A stretch of 64,000 bases of DNA from Brevibacillus sp. DP1.3A (GCF_013284245.2 NZ_CP085876.1:1313001-1377000), one strand, 5' to 3'; shown: positions 1 through 10,147, counted from the first letter of the stretch. Program-made: numbers and translations. Notes: generated from the letters alone by a model not told the origin.

Positions 1-2
1 AG

Positions 3-323
3 GTGGCCTATCACGCTTTCGTGGACGGCTATCGCAAGAAGACGAAACAACGGTTTGCGTATGTGGAAGCCCTGCCAGAGCGACGTGATCATTCGGCGGT
101 TGATCCGGCAGAGCATGTCGTGAACAAGGAGCTGTGGGAAGTGGCCCATGACTATTTGGAGCAACTTCCGGAAAAGCAGAGACAGGTCATTTTGTTGTCT
201 GCCATGCAGTTTTCCTACGCGGAAATGGCAGAGGTACTCGGGATCGAGCTGGCAGACGTCAAGCGTTCCTTGTTTCGTGGACGACAAAAGATGCGGCAGT
301 TGTGGAGGGAGGAAAGCCTGTGA
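3..323 (+). CDS. ECF-type RNA polymerase sigma factor, 5'-truncated by window edge
   Basis: The visible 106 residues are the C-terminal half of a sigma-70 family factor. The segment LPEKQRQVILLSAMQFSYAE, followed by an AEVLGI...VKRSLFRGR helix-turn-helix, is a typical sigma region 4 that binds the -35 element. The frame is open at the window edge, so region 2 and the true start lie outside. The stop overlaps the start of the next gene (ATGA), which encodes a membrane anti-sigma factor. This gives the usual pair of extracytoplasmic-function sigma factor and regulator. The specific sigma (SigM/SigW type) cannot be fixed from this fragment. Confidence 0.85.
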   Translation: MAYHAFVDGYRKKTKQRFAYVEALPERRDHSAVDPAEHVVNKELWEVAHDYLEQLPEKQRQVILLSAMQFSYAEMAEVLGIELADVKRSLFRGRQKMRQLWREESL

Positions 324-1501
324 TGAACAAGGATGAGAATAATCGCGAACAAAGGCTGGTTGCTTATTTGCGTGGGGAAATGGCGGAAGAAGATTCAAAA
401 CAATTCGAGGAGGAAATAGCCGCTGACGAGGAATACGCACAGCGGTTGGAGAGGCTTTTGCTGGGGGAAGAAACGGGAGCGGGCAACGTGAAGACAAAAC
501 AGCCTGAAACGCTGTCGGCTGAAAAACAGCGCGCCATTGTTCGCCGGGGGAAATGGAAAAATCGGTTGAGCAACGCTGGATTCACCATAGTGCTTCCCTT
601 TTTTGCCGGAGTTGTGTTGCTGATTCTGAATGGCTGGGTTGGGTCACTGATGCATGAAGATCTGTTCCGCGTTGCGAAGTCGATGGTTAATTTTACTCAA
701 CCAGGTGTTAGTGTAGGCGGGAGTGGCTCGCAGGTGGGATTGTTTTACGGCAATATCAGCATGGAGCTGCGTGAAAGAGTTGGAGCGGAAGAAAAGAACG
801 CTGGCCGCTTTGAAAGCACAAATGTGCTGTGGAAAGTAAACGCTGGGCCGAAATGGCCGGATGGGGTTAGGGAACAGAAGCTGTATTTCCGTTATCCGAC
901 AGACGGGGAAATGGTGGATACGGAATCGCGCACTTCACCTGCCTGGACGACGATGGAGAAGCTACCAGAGGGAACGGTTTCTCAGCTTGCGATTTCCTTT
1001 GATCGCTTTCTGACGTACGAGGAGTACTATGAATTGGTTTCGAGCCATGTTTCCTCTTCGGGACAAGATACAGTTTGGTTTGCCGTAGACACAGGGATCG
1101 AGACCAAAGAGAGTCAAGAGGGACAATTGATGTTAGGACCGGGAAAAGTATGGGGTTTTGCAGAAAGGGAGCTGAATTATGGTGGCCCTATTCTTGTAAA
1201 CGGGGAAGGGGATAGGCGGATGGCGACTTATCTGAACGAAATGAAGTATTTGTCCGAGCAAGAAGGTTTGACTCGCGATATCGGCAGATCCTTGTTATTT
1301 CGTAGCGACCCGCAAATTACAGAACGATACAACTACATGCAACAAAACGGAGTGCGAATCTATGGCGCTGTCCTGACCGGACCTACGAAAGAACTGCTTA
1401 AGCTCAAGACCGAAAAGTCGATAACAGCAGCGTTTTTAGGCAAAGTAGACTGGTGGAATTGGGATACCCCTTCGGCATCGGGAACTCATCACACCTACTA
1501 A
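323..1501 (+). CDS. Membrane anti-sigma factor (Sigma_reg_N / Sigma_reg_C type)
   Basis: A 392-residue protein translationally coupled to the sigma gene. ATG 323 overlaps its stop and follows GGAGGGAGG at 304-312; a longer in-frame start at 302 lies inside the upstream gene and is unlikely. Layout: an acidic cytoplasmic N-terminus (residues 1-75), one membrane segment (about 84-106, FTIVLPFFAGVVLLILNGWV) and a large extracytoplasmic domain ending in a stretch like the C-terminal sigma-regulator domain (about 295-385, with RSLLFRSD and YGAVLTGP). It probably holds the sigma factor at the membrane and releases it under envelope stress. This resembles B. subtilis YhdL; the assignment rests on architecture and pairing. 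Confidence 0.8.
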   Translation: MNKDENNREQRLVAYLRGEMAEEDSKQFEEEIAADEEYAQRLERLLLGEETGAGNVKTKQPETLSAEKQRAIVRRGKWKNRLSNAGFTIVLPFFAGVVLLILNGWVGSLMHEDLFRVAKSMVNFTQPGVSVGGSGSQVGLFYGNISMELRERVGAEEKNAGRFESTNVLWKVNAGPKWPDGVREQKLYFRYPTDGEMVDTESRTSPAWTTMEKLPEGTVSQLAISFDRFLTYEEYYELVSSHVSSSGQDTVWFAVDTGIETKESQEGQLMLGPGKVWGFAERELNYGGPILVNGEGDRRMATYLNEMKYLSEQEGLTRDIGRSLLFRSDPQITERYNYMQQNGVRIYGAVLTGPTKELLKLKTEKSITAAFLGKVDWWNWDTPSASGTHHTY

Positions 1502-1599
1502 TTGCAAGGTGCGAATTTTTGCACAAAAGGGTGTTGACATCGTGGAAGCGTTGGTTGTATGATTCAAACTAAATCAAAAACCGAATACGATTTGGATAC

Positions 1600-1741
1600 C
1601 TTATCCAGAGAAGGTGGAGGGACTGGCCCGATGATACCCGGCAACCGACATGACGCCATTCAGACGCGACAAAGCGACTGATTGACAGGCGACATGCACG
1701 GTGCTAATTCCTGCAGAAACAAAAGTAGTCTGGAAGATAAG
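1600..1741 (+). promoter_or_regulatory. SAM-I (S-box) riboswitch of the mtnKA operon
   Basis: The sequence carries the S-box signatures in order: the P1 strand CTTATC at 1600, then AGAG, GGAGGGACTGGCCC and GATGATACCCGGCAACC, later CACGGTGCTAATTCCTGCAG, and the complementary P1 strand GATAAG at 1736-1741. SAM binding stabilises this fold and favours the downstream terminator, shutting off methylthioribose recycling when methionine/SAM is plentiful. This matches the two methionine-salvage genes that follow. Confidence 0.96.
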
Positions 1742-1776
1742 GGGGACATCAACACGGTTCTTACACGTGACGACAC

Positions 1777-1809
1777 GACCTCTTTTCTTCGGGAAAAGAG
1801 GTCTTTTTA
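1777..1809 (+). terminator. S-box-controlled intrinsic terminator
   Basis: A perfect 11-bp stem (GACCTCTTTTC at 1777-1787 with GAAAAGAGGTC at 1793-1803) with a 5-nt loop is followed by a T-run. It lies 35 nt after the S-box P1 stem and upstream of mtnK, so it is the expression platform of the riboswitch. Confidence 0.93.
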
Positions 1810-1877
1810 TTGCTCCAGGTACTCAAACAAAACAAATAGAGATAGAGAAAAAATACGTAGAGGGGAGTTTTGGAATC

Positions 1878-3107
1878 ATGGCATATCGCGCATTGACTGA
1901 ACAGGAAGCAGTGGAGTACGTAAAAGGAATACCGGGTCTTTTTAGCGAAGGAGCAGAGCTGATCAGCCGCGAAATCGGGGATGGCAACCTCAATCTGGTT
2001 TTTGACATTCAGGAGCCAGCATCCGGTAAGAGTGTCATTGTCAAACAAGCGCTGCCTTTTGCCCGCGTCGTGGGAGAATCTTGGCCGCTTACGATTGATC
2101 GGGCTCGCATCGAGAGCGAGGCACTCCGCATTCAGCACAAATACGTTCCAGACCTGGTGCCGCAGGTGTATCATTTCGACGGGGAGCTTGCGTTGACTGT
2201 CATGGAAAACGTCGGGGACCATATCATCATGCGCAAAGGTCTGATCGAAGGAAAGCGGTACCCGCTATTCGCGAAGCAAATTGGTCGTTTTCTCGCGCAA
2301 ACCTTGTTCTTTACATCCGATCTGGGCGCTCATCCGTACGATAAAAAAGCGCTAGTCGGAACATTCATAAATCCAGAATTATGCAAAATCACAGAAGACC
2401 TCGTCTTTACCGATCCGTATGAAAATGCGCCTACCAACGACTTCAACCCGTTGATTCGCCGGGAAGTCGAGGCGATTTGGAACAACAGGCCGCTGAAGCT
2501 GGAAATCGCCAAGCTGAAATACGATTTCCTTACTCGCTCAGAAGCGCTGCTACATGGTGACCTGCATACCGGAAGTATTTTTATCACGGAAAACAGCCTG
2601 AAAGCAATCGATCCAGAGTTCGCTTACTATGGCCCAATCGGTTTTGACATCGGGGCGGTCATTGCCAATCTATTGCTCAACTACGCAGGACAACACGGTT
2701 TACAAAAAGATCAAGGAGAACGGGAAGCGTACCGCGAATACTTACTGGAAACGGTCGAGGATGTCTGGAATGAATTCGTTTCGCAATTTGTTCAGCTCTG
2801 GCACAAGCACGCCAAAGAGCGCAGCGCCCATGTCGAAGGGCTGTGGCAAAGCTACGTGAAGCGCTTGATTCAGGATACAGCAGGCTATGCCGGATGCAAA
2901 ATCTTGCGCCGTGTCATCGGCTTGGCAGGCGTAGCGGACCTGAATGCCATTGAAGATGACCAGACTCGCGCAGAAGCAGAGCGTCTGGCTCTCTCGATTG
3001 GAGAAGCGCTGATTCTCGGTCGCGGCGGCATAGACGAATCGACAGATATCACGGACATCGTACGCACTGTGACCGAACGTTACTATCAGGAGGCAACGAC
3101 AGTATGA
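1878..3107 (+). CDS. mtnK: S-methyl-5-thioribose kinase
   Basis: Cytoplasmic kinase of about 409 residues, usual for MtnK, that phosphorylates 5-methylthioribose to its 1-phosphate in methionine salvage. It has the aminoglycoside-phosphotransferase-like fold: the catalytic-loop motif HGDLHTGS lies near residue 225 and the metal-binding [16 protein letters not shown] segment near 243-259. ATG 1878 follows GAGGGGAG with good spacing. The frame is open 59 codons further upstream, but that stretch overlaps the riboswitch and terminator. It overlaps mtnA by 4 nt and is under S-box control. Confidence 0.96.
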   Translation: MAYRALTEQEAVEYVKGIPGLFSEGAELISREIGDGNLNLVFDIQEPASGKSVIVKQALPFARVVGESWPLTIDRARIESEALRIQHKYVPDLVPQVYHFDGELALTVMENVGDHIIMRKGLIEGKRYPLFAKQIGRFLAQTLFFTSDLGAHPYDKKALVGTFINPELCKITEDLVFTDPYENAPTNDFNPLIRREVEAIWNNRPLKLEIAKLKYDFLTRSEALLHGDLHTGSIFITENSLKAIDPEFAYYGPIGFDIGAVIANLLLNYAGQHGLQKDQGEREAYREYLLETVEDVWNEFVSQFVQLWHKHAKERSAHVEGLWQSYVKRLIQDTAGYAGCKILRRVIGLAGVADLNAIEDDQTRAEAERLALSIGEALILGRGGIDESTDITDIVRTVTERYYQEATTV

Positions 3108-4144
3108 CAACCAGCACCCAATTGGCACCTGTTAAGTGGGAGAATGACGCACTGGTCTTGCTTGACCAGACGCGTTTGCCAGTAGAAACAATCTATTTGA
3201 ACTTGACTACCTCCGAGCAAGTATGGGGTTCCATTCGTCGCTTGGAAGTGCGTGGCGCACCGGCGATTGGCATGGCAGCAGCTTACGGGCTCTACCTGGG
3301 CATTCGTGGCAGTGAAGCGAGTAACTACGACGAGTTTTGGCAGGAACTGAACCAGCAGGCAGACTATCTGGGCTCTTCCCGTCCGACAGCCGTGAATCTG
3401 TTCTGGGCGTTGGATCGAATCAAAGCTCGTGTTGAAACAGAAAGCGGAGCTTCGATTGCCGAATTGAAGGCAGCAGTGCTCGATGAAGCACTGACGATTC
3501 AAAAGGAAGATGCTGAAGTATGCCGGACCATCGGAGAGCATTTGCTCACTCTGTTGCATGACGGTATGGGAATTCTCACGCACTGTAATCCAGGGGCATT
3601 GGCTACAGCAGCGTACGGTACGGCTACCGCTCCGTTTTATTTGGCAAAGGAACGCGGTTGGAATCTGAAGGTGTACGCAGACGAAACCCGTCCTGTCCTG
3701 CAAGGCGCTCGTCTTACTGCCTTCGAATTGCAGCAAGCTGGAATTGATGTGACGCTCATCTGCGACAACATGGCGGCGATGGTTATGTCCCAAGGCAAAG
3801 TAGAGGCTGTCATCGTGGGTACAGACCGCGTAGCAGCGAATGGCGATGTCGCCAACAAAATCGGTACGTATGGGGTAGCGGTATTGGCAAAAGCTCACGG
3901 CATTCCTTTTTACGTGGCAGCCCCCTTGTCCTCTGTTGATCTGGAGACACCGACAGGCGCAGATATTCCGATTGAAGAGCGTCCAGCCGAGGAAATTACC
4001 CATGGTTTGGGCAAACAGGTAGCTCCAGACGATATCAAGGTGTACAATCCTGCGTTCGATGTAACGCCTGCGAAGTACATTACAGCAATCGTCACGGAGA
4101 CAGGTATTTTCAAGCCGGAAGAGATCGGCAATAGCAAAAAATAA
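3104..4144 (+). CDS. mtnA: Methylthioribose-1-phosphate isomerase
   Basis: A 346-residue enzyme that converts methylthioribose-1-phosphate to methylthioribulose-1-phosphate, the step after MtnK. It shows [18 protein letters not shown] near the N-terminus, the catalytic cysteine in [11 protein letters not shown] (about residue 160) and the catalytic aspartate in [17 protein letters not shown] (about 240). This pattern belongs to the MtnA/eIF2B-alpha-like family. The ATGA overlap with mtnK indicates coupled translation. A terminator follows, so the operon has just these two genes. The remaining salvage genes (mtnWXBD) are not here. Confidence 0.96.
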   Translation: MTTSTQLAPVKWENDALVLLDQTRLPVETIYLNLTTSEQVWGSIRRLEVRGAPAIGMAAAYGLYLGIRGSEASNYDEFWQELNQQADYLGSSRPTAVNLFWALDRIKARVETESGASIAELKAAVLDEALTIQKEDAEVCRTIGEHLLTLLHDGMGILTHCNPGALATAAYGTATAPFYLAKERGWNLKVYADETRPVLQGARLTAFELQQAGIDVTLICDNMAAMVMSQGKVEAVIVGTDRVAANGDVANKIGTYGVAVLAKAHGIPFYVAAPLSSVDLETPTGADIPIEERPAEEITHGLGKQVAPDDIKVYNPAFDVTPAKYITAIVTETGIFKPEEIGNSKK

Positions 4145-4159
4145 AAGAATGATGTATAA

Positions 4160-4194
4160 GCGTTCGCCCTGTTGTTGCTGGCGGACGCTTTTTG
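4160..4194 (+). terminator. Intrinsic terminator of mtnKA
   Basis: A 9-bp stem, GCGTTCGCC (4160-4168) with GGCGGACGC (4180-4188, one G-T pair), is followed by TTTTT. Confidence 0.88.
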
Positions 4195-4243
4195 CTCATT
4201 TTGGCGTTTTCCAGTAAAATATCCAAGAAAAGGGGAGATTCGT

Positions 4244-4816
4244 ATGCAAACGATTCAACGGATAGCAATCAATGAAGATACGTACTTGAAACAATTAGAA
4301 TTAGCCGATGCTGAGGAGTTATTTTTGCTTACGGATTCGAACCGGGAGAATCTTATGGAATGGCTGCCGTGGCTGAATTATACGAAGAAGGTAGAGGATT
4401 CGCGCCAATTCATCCAAGCGACGATTCATCAGTACAACGATAATCGCGGTATCAACTACGGCATTTGGTACCAAGGACGTCTGGCTGGTACAGTCGGCGT
4501 GCATACGGTGGATTGGATCAACAAAAAGACGTCCATTGGCTATTGGCTAGGTGCGCAATTTCAGGGTAAGGGCCTAATGACGGAAGCAGTGGCGACCTAC
4601 TTGGACGTATTGATCTTCGGGTCATGGGATTTGGAAAAAGTAACGATTCAGGCTGCTACGGAAAACTACAAGAGCAGATCGATTCCGGAACGATTAGGGT
4701 TTCAACTGGAGGGGATACTACGCCGGAATGAATTCCTTTACAATCATTACGTGGATCATGCCACTTACAGCTTGCTAAAAGAGGAATGGCTTGACTGGAA
4801 AACCGATAAAAAATAG
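4244..4816 (+). CDS. GNAT family N-acetyltransferase (RimJ/RimL-like)
   Basis: A 190-residue single-domain acetyltransferase. It has the Acetyltransf_3 pattern of ribosomal-protein and antibiotic acetylases: LMEWLPWLNYTK near the N-terminus, then WYQGRLAGTVGVH, IGYWLGAQFQGKGLMTEAV (acetyl-CoA loop, about residue 105) and ENYKSRSIPERLGFQLEGIL near the C-terminus. ATG 4244 follows AAAAGGGGAG. It stands alone between two terminators. The substrate cannot be read from the sequence; N-terminal alanine/serine acetylation of a ribosomal protein is the family precedent. Confidence 0.85.
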   Translation: MQTIQRIAINEDTYLKQLELADAEELFLLTDSNRENLMEWLPWLNYTKKVEDSRQFIQATIHQYNDNRGINYGIWYQGRLAGTVGVHTVDWINKKTSIGYWLGAQFQGKGLMTEAVATYLDVLIFGSWDLEKVTIQAATENYKSRSIPERLGFQLEGILRRNEFLYNHYVDHATYSLLKEEWLDWKTDKK

Positions 4817-4885
4817 TAGATTGAACTGTATGCTTCGATTGACAATGAAAATTCTGTAAATTACGATGGTGAAGACAGATCAAGA

Positions 4886-4915
4886 GGGCTGCGTGTGATT
4901 CGCAAGCCCTTTTTT
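4886..4915 (+). terminator. Intrinsic terminator after the acetyltransferase gene
   Basis: GGGCTGCG (4886-4893) pairs with CGCAAGCCC (4901-4909, one bulge) ahead of six T. Confidence 0.78.
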
Positions 4916-4953
4916 AGTCGTGCTGTTAGGTTTAAAAAATAGAGGTGATTTAC

Positions 4954-6696
4954 ATGCAGACACTTCGGCAATTATCTTGGTTTTTCCGTGCTTATTGGAA
5001 ACGGTACGTCATTGGAATCTCTGTGCTGTTTATCATCGATGTCCTCATGCTTTGGCCGCCGAAATTAATCGGGGACACGGTGGATTCGATTCGTAACAGT
5101 TCCCTGACGGACGCTGACTTGACGCAAACAGTGGTCATCTTGCTCGTATTGGGTGTTAGCTTGTATGGATTGCGGTTTCTCTGGCGGTACTTGTTAAATG
5201 GGGGAGCCTTGATACTGGAGAGGACGTTGCGCGAGCGACTGTTTGCCCATTTGACGAGAATGACCCCGTCGTTTTTTCATCGCAAGCGCAGTGGGGATTT
5301 GATGGCCGTCGCTACCAACGACATTCCTGCCATTGAACAAACCGCTAGTACAGGGGTGCTTACGCTTGTCGATGCGCTGTTCATGACCGTGTTAACGCTG
5401 GGCGTCATGGTGACTGCGATTGATTGGAAGCTGACGCTGGCTGCACTGATCCCGATGCCGTTTTTGGCATGGTCAACGGCGTACTATGGAAAGTTGCTGC
5501 ATGAGCGTTTTTACTTGGCGCAGGAAGCCTTCGGAGAGATGAATGATCATGTCCAACAATCTGTGTCAGGCGTTCGGGTATTGAGAGCATTTGTTCAGGA
5601 AAAGGCCGATATTGAGGCATATCGCCGAGTCAGTGAAAAAACGTTGGAGAGAAATGTGAGCGTTTCGCGGATCGACGCCCTGTTCGAGCCGACAATCGCG
5701 ATTATTATTGGCTTCAGCTTTTTGATCGGGCTGGGCTATGGGACGTATTTGGTGTTCACTAGCGCTATCTCCTTAGGGAATTTGGTTGCGTTCAATTTAT
5801 ACTTGGGACTTTTAATTTGGCCGATGTTCGCCTTTGGTTGGCTGGTCAATGTATTGCAACGCGGTGGTGCTTCCCACAAGCGTTTTACAGAGCTAATGGT
5901 GGAGCAGCCAGATGTGACGGAGGCAGCGAATCCGGTCACGAGCCAAATCGCTAATACCGTAGAAGCACGCCATTTTTCCTTTACGTATCCGGGCACTGAC
6001 AAGCCGGCACTCATTGATATCTCGTTTCGTTTGGGCGAAGGAGAGACGCTTGGGATTGTTGGACGGACAGGAAGCGGCAAGTCGACGTTGTGCCGTGCCT
6101 TATTGCATCAATATCAGATGAAGGAACAAGCTCTGTTTATCGGGGGCATCCCGATCGAAGGGCTCGCTTTCGATACGCTACGGGAAAAAATCGGCTATGT
6201 GCCTCAGGAGCATTTGCTGTTCTCACGGACGATTGCAGAAAATGTTACATTCGGGAAACCACAAGCGACGACCGAGGACGTGATGCATGCGTTGGAGCTT
6301 GCGGAGATGAAGAGAGATCTGGCGCAATTCAGAGATGGATTGCAAACCATGGTTGGAGAGAAGGGGGTCACCCTTTCCGGGGGGCAAAAACAGCGGGTTT
6401 CCATTGCGCGCGCTCTTTTGATGGATGCGGGTATCCTGATTCTCGACGATTCTTTATCGGCTGTGGACGCGCGGACTGAGGAGAGTATTCTTCGTCATCT
6501 GAGACAGGAGCGCGCGGATAAAACGACGATTATTACCGCTCATCGTCTGTCTGCCGTCCAGCACGCACAACTGATTCTTGTGCTGGATGAGGGGCAGATC
6601 GTCGAGCGGGGGACACATGACGAGCTGATGCAGCACAACGGCTGGTATGCAGAGCAGTACCGCCGTCAGCAAATGGAACAGGATGTGGCTGGTTGA
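4954..6696 (+). CDS. bmrC: ABC exporter half-transporter, BmrC (YheI) type
   Basis: A 580-residue half-transporter: six membrane helices (about residues 15-310) and a nucleotide-binding domain with Walker A GRTGSGKST (about 370), Q-loop YVPQEH, signature LSGGQKQR (about 475) and Walker B ILILDDS. The residue after the Walker B aspartate is Asp, not the catalytic Glu. This is the degenerate site known from BmrC in heterodimeric exporters. ATG 4954 follows AGAGGTG. The next gene, starting 20 nt downstream, supplies the partner with the intact glutamate. B. subtilis BmrCD is a multidrug exporter induced by ribosome-targeting antibiotics; the substrate here is inferred from that. Confidence 0.92.
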   Translation: MQTLRQLSWFFRAYWKRYVIGISVLFIIDVLMLWPPKLIGDTVDSIRNSSLTDADLTQTVVILLVLGVSLYGLRFLWRYLLNGGALILERTLRERLFAHLTRMTPSFFHRKRSGDLMAVATNDIPAIEQTASTGVLTLVDALFMTVLTLGVMVTAIDWKLTLAALIPMPFLAWSTAYYGKLLHERFYLAQEAFGEMNDHVQQSVSGVRVLRAFVQEKADIEAYRRVSEKTLERNVSVSRIDALFEPTIAIIIGFSFLIGLGYGTYLVFTSAISLGNLVAFNLYLGLLIWPMFAFGWLVNVLQRGGASHKRFTELMVEQPDVTEAANPVTSQIANTVEARHFSFTYPGTDKPALIDISFRLGEGETLGIVGRTGSGKSTLCRALLHQYQMKEQALFIGGIPIEGLAFDTLREKIGYVPQEHLLFSRTIAENVTFGKPQATTEDVMHALELAEMKRDLAQFRDGLQTMVGEKGVTLSGGQKQRVSIARALLMDAGILILDDSLSAVDARTEESILRHLRQERADKTTIITAHRLSAVQHAQLILVLDEGQIVERGTHDELMQHNGWYAEQYRRQQMEQDVAG

Positions 6697-6715
6697 GAGA
6701 GGGGGAAAACGTTTC

Positions 6716-8800
6716 ATGAGCAAAGAAAATGTATGGGGGCGTTTGACCGAGTACGCCAGACCATTTCAAAAGCAAATACTAGGCGCGCTGTTCCTGCTCT
6801 TGCTGGGAACGAGTGCAGAGTTGGCGGGTCCTTTTTTAGCCAAGGTCATGATTGATAATCACATCCTGGCGATCCAGAAGCCTTGGTATCAACTAGACGA
6901 AGTGCCACCACAAGCAGTGGGGCAAGTCGCCTCACTGAACGGTACGAACTATATTCGTGAAGATGTAGCAGCAAAGACGGGTCTTGCTTTGGACAGTATC
7001 AATCAAAAAGAAGTAACCGTGCTGACAGAAGGCACGACCTATTACTTGGTTTCCGGCAAGGTGAATCCAAACACAGAGAAGCAATTTACCCCGATTGCGT
7101 CAGAAAACGGCAGGGAACGCTTCGAGGTAACAACCAAGGATCAATCAGGTCAAAAGACGACCTCCACAGGGATTCGGCTGACCGCAGAGGAAGTTAAGGC
7201 GATGTATCAAGGGGATGTCCTGCCCATTGTCTGGCTGTCTGTAGGTTATGGAGCACTGATCTTGCTCTCAGCTGGTTTTAACTACGTCCAGATTTTGTGG
7301 CTGCAAAAGATCGCTCAGCGCATCATTCAGCAAATGCGGATGAAGCTGTTTATCCATTTGCAAAAGCTCCCGGTTGCCTTTTTTGACAAAACGCCAGTAG
7401 GTGCGCTCGTCTCCCGTGTGAGCAATGATACAGAAGCCATCCGTGAGCTGTATGTAAGTGTGCTCGCCACATTTGTACAGAACGCTCTTTATTTGATTGG
7501 AATCTTGATCGCGCTCTACATCTTGCAGCCTGAGCTCGCCCTCTTTTGCTTTTTGACGGTGCCAGTGCTCGTACTGTTAGTCTACGTGTATCAAAAGTAC
7601 AGCTCTCGCTACTATGCGGTGATTCGCGCGAAGCTCGGTGATATGAACACAACGATTAATGAAATGATCCAGAACATGACGATCGTGCAAGCATTTCGTC
7701 GGGAGAAGGGCGTACAAAAAGAGTTTGCTGATGTAAACGAGGTCTACTTCAAGGTGCGGATGAAAGAGATCAATCTGGAATCCTTGCTTTTGCGCCCAGC
7801 GGTAGATTTGATCTGGAAAGTTTCCTTGACCCTGATCGTCTGGTATTACGGCTCGACTTCCTTCCACAGCGCGATTTCCTTCGGTGCGCTTTTTGCTTTT
7901 GTCGATTACATGGGGCGTTTTTTCGAACCGATCAACATGATCATGAATCGGTTGTCACAAATGCAGCAGGCGACTATTTCGGCGGGGCGCGTCTTCGAAA
8001 TTATGGATGAGACCACGGAGAAGAAAGAAACGGGTGCACAAATCGAACGCCCGCGTGGAGAGGTTGTTTTTGATAACGTATCTTTTGCTTATCAAGGTGA
8101 CGATTATGTCTTGAAAAACGTCTCCTTTTCGGCGCAGCCTGGTCAGACGATTGCGTTGGTAGGACACACCGGATCGGGAAAAAGCTCTTTGATGAATTTG
8201 CTGCTCGGGTTCTATCCGGTGACGAAAGGGAGCATTTTGATCGACGGGCAAGATATGAGACAGATTGATACGCATTCATTGCGCAGTCATGTCGGACTCG
8301 TTTTGCAGGACCCATTCTTGTTTACGGGCAGCATTGGATTCAATATTCGTATGTACAAGGATACGATTACGGATGAAGAAGTGAAGCGGGCTGCAAAAGC
8401 TGTACGTGCTGATGAATTCATTTCCAAGCTGCCGGGTGGGTATGACGAACCAGTCGTCGAGCGAGGCATGACGCTATCCGCAGGCCAACGCCAACTGATC
8501 TCTTTTGCTCGGGCATTGGCTGCTGATCCTGCCATGCTGATCTTGGACGAAGCAACGGCAAGCATTGACAGTGAAACAGAGCTAGCCATTCAGGAAGCGT
8601 TGCATGTACTATCAAAAGGTAGGACGACATTCATCATTGCACATCGATTGTCGACGATTCAGCACGCCGACCAAATTCTTGTTTTGTCCCGTGGAGAAAT
8701 CATGGAGCGAGGTACACATGATGAACTCATGGCGCAAAATGGTCTTTATCAAAAAATGTATCAGCTTCAACAGGGGAGTGCTTCCGTAGAGAGTGCTTAG
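6716..8800 (+). CDS. bmrD: ABC exporter half-transporter, BmrD (YheH) type
   Basis: A 694-residue partner of the upstream BmrC-type subunit. The first two membrane helices are separated by an insertion of about 120 residues (about 55-175, WYQLDEVPPQAVGQ to VKAMYQGDVLP), the extracellular domain characteristic of BmrD/YheH. The nucleotide-binding domain has Walker A GHTGSGKSS, signature LSAGQRQL (Ala in place of the second Gly-type residue) and a canonical Walker B LILDEATASID with catalytic Glu. ATG 6716 follows GAGAGGGGGAAAA; upstream in-frame starts lie inside bmrC. It is probably cotranscribed with bmrC and the MFS gene. Confidence 0.93.
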   Translation: MSKENVWGRLTEYARPFQKQILGALFLLLLGTSAELAGPFLAKVMIDNHILAIQKPWYQLDEVPPQAVGQVASLNGTNYIREDVAAKTGLALDSINQKEVTVLTEGTTYYLVSGKVNPNTEKQFTPIASENGRERFEVTTKDQSGQKTTSTGIRLTAEEVKAMYQGDVLPIVWLSVGYGALILLSAGFNYVQILWLQKIAQRIIQQMRMKLFIHLQKLPVAFFDKTPVGALVSRVSNDTEAIRELYVSVLATFVQNALYLIGILIALYILQPELALFCFLTVPVLVLLVYVYQKYSSRYYAVIRAKLGDMNTTINEMIQNMTIVQAFRREKGVQKEFADVNEVYFKVRMKEINLESLLLRPAVDLIWKVSLTLIVWYYGSTSFHSAISFGALFAFVDYMGRFFEPINMIMNRLSQMQQATISAGRVFEIMDETTEKKETGAQIERPRGEVVFDNVSFAYQGDDYVLKNVSFSAQPGQTIALVGHTGSGKSSLMNLLLGFYPVTKGSILIDGQDMRQIDTHSLRSHVGLVLQDPFLFTGSIGFNIRMYKDTITDEEVKRAAKAVRADEFISKLPGGYDEPVVERGMTLSAGQRQLISFARALAADPAMLILDEATASIDSETELAIQEALHVLSKGRTTFIIAHRLSTIQHADQILVLSRGEIMERGTHDELMAQNGLYQKMYQLQQGSASVESA

Positions 8801-8828
8801 TAGGGAGCTAGGAAGGAGAAACAACACC

Positions 8829-10013
8829 ATGTCACAGTCACGTTACACCTTTTGGGTGTTGATTTTGGTTGTCGGTATTGCGGGGTTAAGCCAAGGCTTG
8901 ACGATCCCGATGCTGACGGTTTTATTGGAAAAACAAGGTGTTTCATCCGTGATGAACGGACTCAACGCCGCTGCCTTGTATATTGGGATGGTCATGGTCA
9001 ATCCATTTTTGGAAATCCCACTGCGGCGCATTGGATACCGATCCACAATATTATGGGGATTGCTGTTGGTGACGATTGCAACAGCGCTCATCCCGATGTT
9101 TAGCCATTTGGCGGTCTGGTTCGTATTACGTTTACTGATGGGTGTGGGCGATAGCGGTTTACATTACGCCAGCCAAATGTGGGTGACTAAGATCGCAGCT
9201 CCCGAGAATCGTGGGCGCGATCTTTCCATTTACGGTCTGGCATATGGTGTGGGCTTTAGTATTGGTCCATTAGGCTTAAGCGTGCTGCATTTGGGGATTT
9301 GGGTACCTTTTGGGGGCTTGCTCGTTCTGTATCTGATTGCCTTCTTCTTATTATACCGAATCAAAAATGAGTTCCCTGCACAGATCGAGCAAACGGAAAA
9401 GAAGCAAAACAAGTATGCATTTGTTTTGCGACTTGCTTGGCTGGCGCTGATTCCTTCGTTTTTGTTCGGATTCATGGAGACGTCACTCAACGGCAGTTTT
9501 CCCGTTTATGCCTTGCGTACCGGCTTGTCCGTTGAATGGGTTTCGTTGATCCTTCCGTCGTTTGTCGTGGGAAGTATTATCTTGCAGATGCCGCTGGGGG
9601 CATTGAGTGACCGTATAGGACGCAAGCAGGTCATGCTCGTGTGTGCCCTTGTAGGGGGATTGGCCTTCTTCCTGTTCCCGTTTGCAGGTGAAAACGTATG
9701 GCTGATGATGCTGTTGTTGGCCATAGCAGGAGCGGCAGTCGGTTCCTTTTACTCGCTGGGATTGGCTTTTTCGGCAGATATTTTACCAGCATCGATGGTT
9801 CCTACCGCAGGAATTATCGCGGGCGTCAATTTTGGTGTCGCCAGTATTTTGGCTCCGAATGTGAATGGCCTGTTGATGGACGTGTGGGAGCCGTGGACGA
9901 TCTTTTGGCTGATGGGATCGCTGCTCATTGTTTTCGCGGCAGCTTGCCTGTTTTTCAAACAAAAAGCAACCCAAGAACAGACGTATTCGATGCCATTGCA
10001 AAAACAGGGGTAA
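8829..10013 (+). CDS. MFS transporter (multidrug-efflux-like)
   Basis: A 394-residue integral membrane protein with about 12 hydrophobic helices. It carries the MFS motif between helices 2 and 3 (PLRRIGYRST) and its repeat in the second half (GALSDRIGRKQVML, about residue 260). ATG 8829 follows AGGAAGGAG. It begins 28 nt after bmrD, so it is likely the third gene of a drug-export operon. The strong terminator at 10028 closes the unit. Substrate not determinable. Confidence 0.88.
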   Translation: MSQSRYTFWVLILVVGIAGLSQGLTIPMLTVLLEKQGVSSVMNGLNAAALYIGMVMVNPFLEIPLRRIGYRSTILWGLLLVTIATALIPMFSHLAVWFVLRLLMGVGDSGLHYASQMWVTKIAAPENRGRDLSIYGLAYGVGFSIGPLGLSVLHLGIWVPFGGLLVLYLIAFFLLYRIKNEFPAQIEQTEKKQNKYAFVLRLAWLALIPSFLFGFMETSLNGSFPVYALRTGLSVEWVSLILPSFVVGSIILQMPLGALSDRIGRKQVMLVCALVGGLAFFLFPFAGENVWLMMLLLAIAGAAVGSFYSLGLAFSADILPASMVPTAGIIAGVNFGVASILAPNVNGLLMDVWEPWTIFWLMGSLLIVFAAACLFFKQKATQEQTYSMPLQKQG

Positions 10014-10027
10014 AAACAATGATGGAT

Positions 10028-10068
10028 AAGCTTCGCCAAGCTTTTGGCGAAGCTTTTATTTTTTTTGC
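10028..10068 (+). terminator. Intrinsic terminator of the exporter operon
   Basis: A perfect 12-bp stem (AAGCTTCGCCAA with TTGGCGAAGCTT) has a 4-nt loop and is followed by a T-rich tract. Confidence 0.93.
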
Positions 10069-10147
10069 CCAAAAAAGCATAAACGGGCATCAAGGAGGGA
10101 AGCGTATGAATAGTAAGTAGAACAGCATGATTGGAAGGGGTTACCCG

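Noticed and set aside
1682-1900. Plus-strand open frame across the S-box and terminator
   Set aside because: It runs through the riboswitch and terminator and has no RBS.
3086-4003. Minus-strand open frame of 305 codons opposite mtnA
   Set aside because: Shadow of mtnA; no start signal or domain.
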